Positions 59,330 through 64,000 of a stretch of 64,000 nt of DNA are shown piece after piece. The position numbers were made by a program, and so were the translations under genes. Position 1 is the stretch's first letter. Each line of letters starts with the position of its first letter. The notes beneath the pieces were generated by a model. The model was given only the letters and a program-made list of their open reading frames with translations, was not told the origin of the DNA and did no database searches. The DNA comes from Microbacterium ureisolvens (GTDB lineage: Bacteria > Actinomycetota > Actinomycetes > Actinomycetales > Microbacteriaceae). Location of the stretch: assembly GCF_019511645.1 (NCBI RefSeq), contig NZ_JAEUAX010000004.1:248001-312000 (forward strand). Reading direction: 5' to 3'.

Positions 59330-60231
59330 AGGTCGCGCTGCTCGTCAACCCCGCGGCCCGCGGGGGCGCGCACACCGGCGCCGCCACGAAGGCCGCGGAC
59401 CGCCTCCGCGCGCAGGGCGTGCAGACGTCGATGCTGAGCGGCGGCAGCGCGGCCGAGTCGTCCGCGCTGCTGCGAGCCGCGATCGAGGTCGGCGTCGACG
59501 CCGTCGTCGTCGCGGGCGGCGACGGCACCGTGAACCTCGCGATCCAGGAGGTCGCGTGCACCGGCACCCCGCTCGGCATCGTGCCGTCCGGCACCGGCAA
59601 CGACTTCGCGGCGACGCTCGGCCTGCGAGAGCTCGACGTCCCTGCGGCGGCCGACGCGATCGCCGCAGGCGCCACCCGGGCGATCGACCTCGCGCGCGTC
59701 ACCCGCGAGGACGGATCGACGCGGTATTACGGATCCGTGCTCGCCAGCGGGTTCGACTCGAAGGTCAACGACCGCGCCAACGCGATGCGGTGGCCGCGCG
59801 GCGGCTCACGATACAACATCGCGATCCTCGTCGAGTTCCTGACGCTCGCCGGCATCCCGTATGACGTGGAGCTCGAACTCGCCGACGGCACGCGCGAAGA
59901 GGTGCGCGGCGATCTGGTGATGGCCACCGTGGGCAACGGGCGCACCTACGGCGGCGGCATCCCGATCTGTCCCGATGCCGACCCCGCTGACGGACTGCTC
60001 GACCTCGTGCTCGTGCGCCCGGCGGGGCGTGTGCGTCTCCTGCGCCTGCTCCCCCGGGTGTACCAGGGTACGCACGCCGGTGCGCCGGAGGTCTCGATGC
60101 GACGGGTGCGCTCGGTTCGGCTGGCGTCACCGGCCGTGACGGCCTATGCGGACGGCGACCCGATCGGCGCGCTGCCGCTGGCCGTCGATGTGGTGCCCGG
60201 GGCCCTCACGATCTTCACGCCCGCCGGCTGA
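59326..60231 (+). CDS. Diacylglycerol/lipid kinase
   Basis: A 301-residue DagK-like kinase: VALLVNPAARGG at the start, VDAVVVAGGDGTVNLAIQEV (GGDGT motif), LGIVPSGTGNDFAATLGL and PDADPADGLLDLVLVRPAGR. It phosphorylates diacylglycerol or a related lipid with ATP. The ATG overlaps the flavoprotein stop by 4 bp, so the two act on linked lipids. The homologue Rv2252 in the matching M. tuberculosis cluster makes phosphatidic acid used for phosphatidylinositol mannosides. Confidence 0.92.
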   Translation: MKVALLVNPAARGGAHTGAATKAADRLRAQGVQTSMLSGGSAAESSALLRAAIEVGVDAVVVAGGDGTVNLAIQEVACTGTPLGIVPSGTGNDFAATLGLRELDVPAAADAIAAGATRAIDLARVTREDGSTRYYGSVLASGFDSKVNDRANAMRWPRGGSRYNIAILVEFLTLAGIPYDVELELADGTREEVRGDLVMATVGNGRTYGGGIPICPDADPADGLLDLVLVRPAGRVRLLRLLPRVYQGTHAGAPEVSMRRVRSVRLASPAVTAYADGDPIGALPLAVDVVPGALTIFTPAG

Positions 60232-60248
60232 CGCGGAGCGCAGCGGCA

Positions 60249-60491
60249 TCAGTGAGCCGCCTGGACCGCCCTCAGCTTGGCGAGCACCTGGTCGCGCAGC
60301 TCTTCGGGCGCGCTCTCCTTGCAGGCCCGGGCCAGCACCTCGGTCAGCGTGGTCGCGACAAGCGCCTCGTCGCGGCAGCCCTCGCAGTTCGCCAGGTGCT
60401 CGGCGATGTCGCTCTGCTCGGTCTTGCAGACCTCGTGGCGCAGGTACTCCTCCAGGTCGCGCCGGGCCTTCTCACAGCCGCAGTCGGTCAT
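60249..60491 (-). CDS. rsrA: Zinc anti-sigma factor (RsrA/RshA type)
   Basis: An 80-residue ZAS-family anti-sigma factor with zinc ligands His32, Cys36 and Cys39 in EHLANCEGC, plus Cys4/Cys6 near the start. In Streptomyces RsrA the same group forms a disulfide on thiol oxidation and releases SigR. The ATG overlaps the sigma-factor stop by 4 bp. Ends just after the diacylglycerol kinase, convergent. Confidence 0.9.
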   Translation of the reverse strand: MTDCGCEKARRDLEEYLRHEVCKTEQSDIAEHLANCEGCRDEALVATTLTEVLARACKESAPEELRDQVLAKLRAVQAAH

Positions 60492-61105
60492 TTCGTGCTC
60501 CTTGTGGCGGCGGGGGTGATGCCGCGCTCTTTCGCGTAATCGGCCAGCAGCTCACGCAGCATCCGCCTGCCACGGTGCAGACGGCTCATGACCGTGCCGA
60601 TGGGGGTCTTCATGATGTCGGCGATCTCCTGGTAGGCGAAGCCCTCGACGTCGGCGAGGTACACCGCCAGCCGGAAGTCCTCCGGGATGGACTGCAGCGC
60701 GTCCTTCACGACCGAGGCGGGCATGTGGTCGATCGCCTCGGCCTCCGCCGAGCGCGTGCTCGTCGCGGTTGTCGACTCGGCACCGCCGAGCTGCCAGTCC
60801 TCGAGGTCGTCGATCGTGCCCTGGTACGGCTCGCGCTGCTTCTTGCGGTAGGTGTTGATGTAGGTGTTCGTCAGGATGCGGTACAGCCACGCCTTGAGGT
60901 TCGTGCCCTGCGTGAAGGTCTTCCACGAGGCGAACGCCTTGACGAAGGTCTCCTGCACGAGGTCCGCCGCGTCGGCGGGGTTGCGGGTCATCCGCATGGC
61001 CGCGGCGTACAGCTGATCCATGAAGGGCAGCGCCTGCTCTTCGAACTGCGCGCGGGGATCCTGGTCCTGGTCCGCCACGGCAGCCTTGTCGGTCGAGTCG
61101 CTCAT
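60488..61105 (-). CDS. sigR: ECF sigma factor of the SigR/SigH group
   Basis: A 205-residue ECF sigma factor. Region 2: [40 protein letters not shown] and [20 protein letters not shown]. Region 4: [40 protein letters not shown] and [11 protein letters not shown]. It should direct RNA polymerase to thiol-oxidative stress genes when RsrA lets go. The ATG at 61105 follows TAGACT by 8 bases. A longer in-frame start at 61210 adds 35 residues unlike the family. No clear GGGAAT-type SigR self-promoter was found. Confidence 0.92.
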   Translation of the reverse strand: MSDSTDKAAVADQDQDPRAQFEEQALPFMDQLYAAAMRMTRNPADAADLVQETFVKAFASWKTFTQGTNLKAWLYRILTNTYINTYRKKQREPYQGTIDDLEDWQLGGAESTTATSTRSAEAEAIDHMPASVVKDALQSIPEDFRLAVYLADVEGFAYQEIADIMKTPIGTVMSRLHRGRRMLRELLADYAKERGITPAATRSTK

Positions 61106-61273
61106 CACGCGCAAGTCTACGGGGGGCCCTTGCCGGGCACCTGGGACGTGCGCGTCACGCCCGGCGAGGAGGGGCGCCTCGTGATCGAGACGCACGAGAG
61201 TGGCGAACATCCGGCTCCGCTCAGGTAGGTTGCTCCCGGCTGGTCCCCACCGGGTTCAGTAGGGTAGAACCCG

Positions 61274-62647
61274 ATGACAGCCGACGCGTATTCCCCGCCC
61301 TCCGCGCCGATGGGGCGCGGCCACTGGCCCGCGCCCGTCGCGGACGGCGCATTGCACGCCACGGTGACCGTTCCCGGCTCGAAATCGCTGACCAATCGCG
61401 AGCTGATCCTCGCCGCGCTCGCCGACGGACCGAGCCGTCTGATCTCGCCGCTGCACTCGGATGACTCCGCGCGGATGATCGACGCGCTGCGCTCGCTGGG
61501 CGTCGGCGTCGAGCTCGTCGGGGGCACCGGCATCTATGGGGACGACATCGAGGTGACTCCGGTGTGGCCGCTGCGCGGCGACACGGTGGTGGACTGCGGT
61601 CAGGCCGGCACGGTCATGCGCTTCGTCGCCGGCCTCGGCGGCTTCGCCCGTGGAGACGTCACCCTCACGGCGCACGAGAGCGCGCTGCATCGCCCGATGG
61701 GCGCCATGATCACCGCGCTGCGCGACGTCGGCGTCGACATCGACGACGGCGGCCACTGGGCCCTCCCCTTCATCGTCCGCGGTCACGGCCACGTCCGCGG
61801 CGGCGAAGTGACGATCGACGCCAGCGCGTCGAGCCAGTTCGTCTCCGGCCTGCTGCTCGCGGCGCCCCGCTTCGACGTCGGCCTGCAGCTGCGCCACTCC
61901 GGCGAGCGCCTGCCGAGCATCCCCCACATCGACATGACCGTCGAAGCTCTCGGACACCGCGGCGTGCACGTCGAGCGTCCGGGTGTCGGCGAGTGGATCG
62001 TGCCGGCCGGCCCGGTCCGCGGCAAGGACGTCGCGATCGAGCCCGACCTCTCGAACGCGGCGCCCTTCCTCGCGGCGGCGATGGTCGCGGGCGGCTCCGT
62101 CTCGGTCACCGGCTGGCCCGCGCACTCCACCCAGCCCGGCGCGATGCTCACGGAGATCCTCTCCCTCATGGGCGCCCGCGTGGTGCGCCGCGGCGGCGCG
62201 CTGACCGTCACCGCCGGCTCGGCCATTCAGGGCGTCGATCTCGACCTGTCGGCCGCCGGCGAGTTGACCCCCACGATCTTCGCACTCACGGCCTTCGCCG
62301 ACTCCCCGTCCACGCTGCACGGCATCGGACACATCCGCGGTCACGAGACCGACCGCATCGCAGCCCTCGTCGCGGAGCTGCGCAGCCTCGGCGGTGAGGC
62401 CGAGGAGCTGCCCGACGGCATCCGCATCGTGCCCCGCCCGCTCCGCGGCGGGACCTGGCACGCGTACCATGACCACCGCATGGCGACCACGGGCGCGCTC
62501 ATCGGCCTGGCCGTGCCCGGCGTCGAGGTCGACGACATCGGCACGACCGCCAAGACGATGCCCGAGTTCCCGCAGATCTGGCAGCGGATGCTCGACGGCG
62601 AGCACGCCGACGGCGGGTTCCCCGAGGAGACGATGCGCGCCTCGTGA
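61274..62647 (+). CDS. aroA: 3-Phosphoshikimate 1-carboxyvinyltransferase (EPSP synthase)
   Basis: A 457-residue EPSP synthase of the shikimate pathway. VTVPGSKSLTNRELILAALA (Lys/Ser/Asn-Arg active-site start), VDCGQAGTVMRFVAGLGGFA (PEP-loop; the usual NAGTxxR appears as GQAGTVMR), HRPMGAMITALRDVGVDI, SASSQFVSGLLLAAPRFDVG and YHDHRMATTGALIGLAVPGV are present. The Asn-to-Gln change in the glyphosate loop is natural in some actinobacterial enzymes. The ATG at 61274 follows TAGGGT by 8 bases. Fosters aromatic amino acid supply; followed by rsgA. Confidence 0.95.
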   Translation: MTADAYSPPSAPMGRGHWPAPVADGALHATVTVPGSKSLTNRELILAALADGPSRLISPLHSDDSARMIDALRSLGVGVELVGGTGIYGDDIEVTPVWPLRGDTVVDCGQAGTVMRFVAGLGGFARGDVTLTAHESALHRPMGAMITALRDVGVDIDDGGHWALPFIVRGHGHVRGGEVTIDASASSQFVSGLLLAAPRFDVGLQLRHSGERLPSIPHIDMTVEALGHRGVHVERPGVGEWIVPAGPVRGKDVAIEPDLSNAAPFLAAAMVAGGSVSVTGWPAHSTQPGAMLTEILSLMGARVVRRGGALTVTAGSAIQGVDLDLSAAGELTPTIFALTAFADSPSTLHGIGHIRGHETDRIAALVAELRSLGGEAEELPDGIRIVPRPLRGGTWHAYHDHRMATTGALIGLAVPGVEVDDIGTTAKTMPEFPQIWQRMLDGEHADGGFPEETMRAS

Positions 62648-62730
62648 GAAGGCGCGTGCATGGGTTCGCGGAGCGATCGGGATGAGCAGCGCAGACCGAC
62701 CCGGAATGACCGTATGAGCGGGACGACACC

Positions 62731-63810
62731 GTGAGCTGGCTCGACGACCTCGACGACGACGACGAACCGGAGTTCGACGAGGCTGACGTCCGGGTCCGCC
62801 CGAACCCGAAGGCGAATCGTCCTCGCACCAAGCGCCGCCCGGCGCACAGCGACGCCGAGATCGCGCGCGTGCTCGGCGTCGACCGCGGACGCTACACGGT
62901 GCTCGTGGACGAGGACCTCCCGACCGAGCGCACGGTGCTCGCCGCCCGCGCGCGGGAACTCCGCAAGACCCCGATCGTCACGGGCGACCGGGCCCGCGTG
63001 GTCGGCGACGCGTCGGGTGACGAGGGCACGCTCGCACGCATCGTCGGCATCGAGGACCGCACCTCCTTGCTGCGCCGCAGCGCCGACGACACCGACCAGG
63101 TCGAGCGCGTCATCGTCGCCAACGCCGACCAGATGCTCGTCGTCGTCGCTGCTGCCGACCCGGAGCCGCGGCCGAGGCTCGTCGACCGCTATCTCGTCGC
63201 CGCGCTGGATGCCGGCATCCGTCCTCTCCTCGTCGTGACGAAGACCGACCTCGCCGATCCCGCCGAGTTCCTCGCGCACTTCGACGGCCTCGACCTCGAG
63301 GTGTTCACGAGCGGGCGCGAGCAGATGCCCCTCGAGCGGATCGGCGCGGCGCTCGTCGGCCACTCGACGGTGTTCGTCGGGCACTCGGGCGTCGGCAAGT
63401 CGACGCTCGTCAACGCGCTCGTTCCCGACGCGAAACGCGCGACCGGGCACGTCAACGTCGTGACCGGACGCGGGCGGCACACGTCGAGCTCGACCGTGTC
63501 ACTGCGCTACCGCGGGGAGGCGCTCGACGGCGGGGTTCGGGGCAACGGCTGGGTCATCGACACTCCCGGCGTGCGCTCGTTCGGCCTCGGCCATGTCGAT
63601 CCCGCCAACATCCTGCGCGCCTTCACCGACCTCGCCCAGATCGCCGAGGACTGCCCGCGCGGCTGCACGCATCTGCCCGACGCCCCGGACTGCGCCATCG
63701 TCGAGGCTGTCGAGGCGGGCCGGCTCGGCCCGGGCGGCGCCGCCCGCCTCGACTCCCTGCAGCGTCTGCTCGAGACGTTCGCGAAGAAGGCCCAGGACTC
63801 CGCCACCTAG
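62731..63810 (+). CDS. rsgA: Ribosome small-subunit GTPase RsgA
   Basis: A 359-residue circularly permuted GTPase that checks 30S maturation. An acidic N-terminus (SWLDDLDDDDEPEFDEADVR) and basic KANRPRTKRRP are followed by an OB fold. Then come G4 LLVVTKTDL, G1 FVGHSGVGKSTLVNAL, G2/G3 GRHTSSSTVSL and WVIDTPGVRSFGL, and a zinc knuckle CPRGCTHLPDAPDC. The order G4-G1-G3 is the permutation signature. GTG start. Its TAG stop is part of the TAGAGT -10 of the next gene. Confidence 0.95.
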   Translation: MSWLDDLDDDDEPEFDEADVRVRPNPKANRPRTKRRPAHSDAEIARVLGVDRGRYTVLVDEDLPTERTVLAARARELRKTPIVTGDRARVVGDASGDEGTLARIVGIEDRTSLLRRSADDTDQVERVIVANADQMLVVVAAADPEPRPRLVDRYLVAALDAGIRPLLVVTKTDLADPAEFLAHFDGLDLEVFTSGREQMPLERIGAALVGHSTVFVGHSGVGKSTLVNALVPDAKRATGHVNVVTGRGRHTSSSTVSLRYRGEALDGGVRGNGWVIDTPGVRSFGLGHVDPANILRAFTDLAQIAEDCPRGCTHLPDAPDCAIVEAVEAGRLGPGGAARLDSLQRLLETFAKKAQDSAT

Positions 63811-63813
63811 AGT
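63808..63813 (+). promoter_or_regulatory. -10 element of bcp, overlapping rsgA stop
   Basis: TAGAGT begins with the rsgA stop codon TAG, then GGGACG, then the GTG start at 63820. Exact six-base spacing fits a leaderless transcript. Confidence 0.55.
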
Positions 63814-63819
63814 GGGACG

Positions 63820-64000
63820 GTGACCACGACGCGCCTCGAACCCGGTTCCCTCGCCCCTGCCTTCACGCTCCCCGACCAGGACGAGCAGGCCGTGACGCTC
63901 AAGGATCTGCGGGGCGGACGGGTGATCCTGTTCTTCTATCCGGCGGCGATGACCCCGGGCTGCACCAAGGAGGCGTGCGACTTCCGCGACAGCCTCGCCC
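63820..64000 (+). CDS. bcp: Thiol peroxidase Bcp (partial, runs off the right edge)
   Basis: The first 60 residues of a BCP/PrxQ peroxiredoxin are present. APAFTLPDQDEQAVTLKDLR, then VILFFYPAAMTPGCTKEACD with peroxidatic Cys48 and resolving Cys53 five residues later, the PrxQ arrangement. It reduces peroxides with thioredoxin. The gene continues beyond 64000. GTG start, no ribosome-binding site, TAGAGT six bases upstream. Confidence 0.92.
   Translation, partial: MTTTRLEPGSLAPAFTLPDQDEQAVTLKDLRGGRVILFFYPAAMTPGCTKEACDFRDSLA

Noticed and set aside
60902..61210. Longer sigma-factor start at 61210
   Set aside because: The added residues do not resemble the family, and 61105 begins with the usual acidic MSDST-like start.

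Overview
The window is a high-GC (roughly 70 %) actinobacterial chromosome segment, most likely from a Microbacteriaceae and probably Microbacterium. This is inferred from the giant E2-E1 fusion Kgd (2-oxoglutarate metabolism), a GuaB1-type IMP-dehydrogenase relative, a SigR/RsrA-type redox sigma/anti-sigma pair, a DUF7882 protein typical of Microbacteriaceae, and many promoters whose -10 hexamer sits six bases before the start codon (leaderless mRNA). No rRNA, tRNA, CRISPR array, insertion sequence or prophage was seen. Genes are dense, many pairs overlap by 4 bp (ATGA or GTGA), and the first ~1.2 kb is visibly less GC-rich.

Layout. 0-1.2 kb: a VapBC toxin-antitoxin pair beside unassigned sequence. 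1.2-6.6 kb: metal and membrane functions, with an ArsR-type sensor coupled to a zinc-type CDF exporter, VanZ, small membrane proteins (41 aa and DUF6766), DUF7882, a second CDF exporter and a lipoprotein. 6.7-16.3 kb: a broken alkylsulfatase beside a SulP anion transporter, MscS, a secreted M28 aminopeptidase, an SMR exporter, a CPBP-like protein, MFS, trmB and DUF3097. 16.5-20.8 kb: a TPM/coiled-coil membrane protein with PspA, then an arginase-fold protein coupled to a small HExxH protein. 20.9-24.2 kb: a secreted protein, a siderophore-interacting protein under a DtxR/IdeR-like box, a tyrosine phosphatase, an AhpD-like protein and a hydrolase. 24.4-29.4 kb: a complete five-gene oligopeptide ABC operon. 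29.5-31 kb: a protealysin-like M4 peptidase overlapping its emfourin-type inhibitor.

31-44.6 kb: acetyltransferase, ung, AlaX-type editing protein, SDR, metY and metX (methionine synthesis by direct sulfhydrylation), an animal-type haem peroxidase, NUDIX, MFS, thiamine-binding protein, GT87 mannosyltransferase-like protein, nnrD and an Old Yellow Enzyme. 44.7-55.3 kb: two coupled CNNM/CorC proteins, a YihY protein, guaB1, kgd and an APC permease. 55.5-60.2 kb: glpD and a TetR regulator divergent from an alkyl-DHAP-synthase-like flavoprotein and a diacylglycerol kinase. This arrangement resembles M. tuberculosis Rv2249c-Rv2252 and suggests a little-studied glycerolipid, possibly ether-lipid, module. 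60.2-64 kb: rsrA-sigR, aroA, rsgA and the start of a bcp peroxiredoxin.

The most interesting items are the glycerolipid cluster with its single operator between two apparently leaderless promoters, the protealysin-emfourin operon, the deletion-scarred alkylsulfatase next to the sulfate-type transporter, the recurrent leaderless promoter architecture, and an over-represented GGATGC/GCATCC word that also forms inverted-pair terminators.
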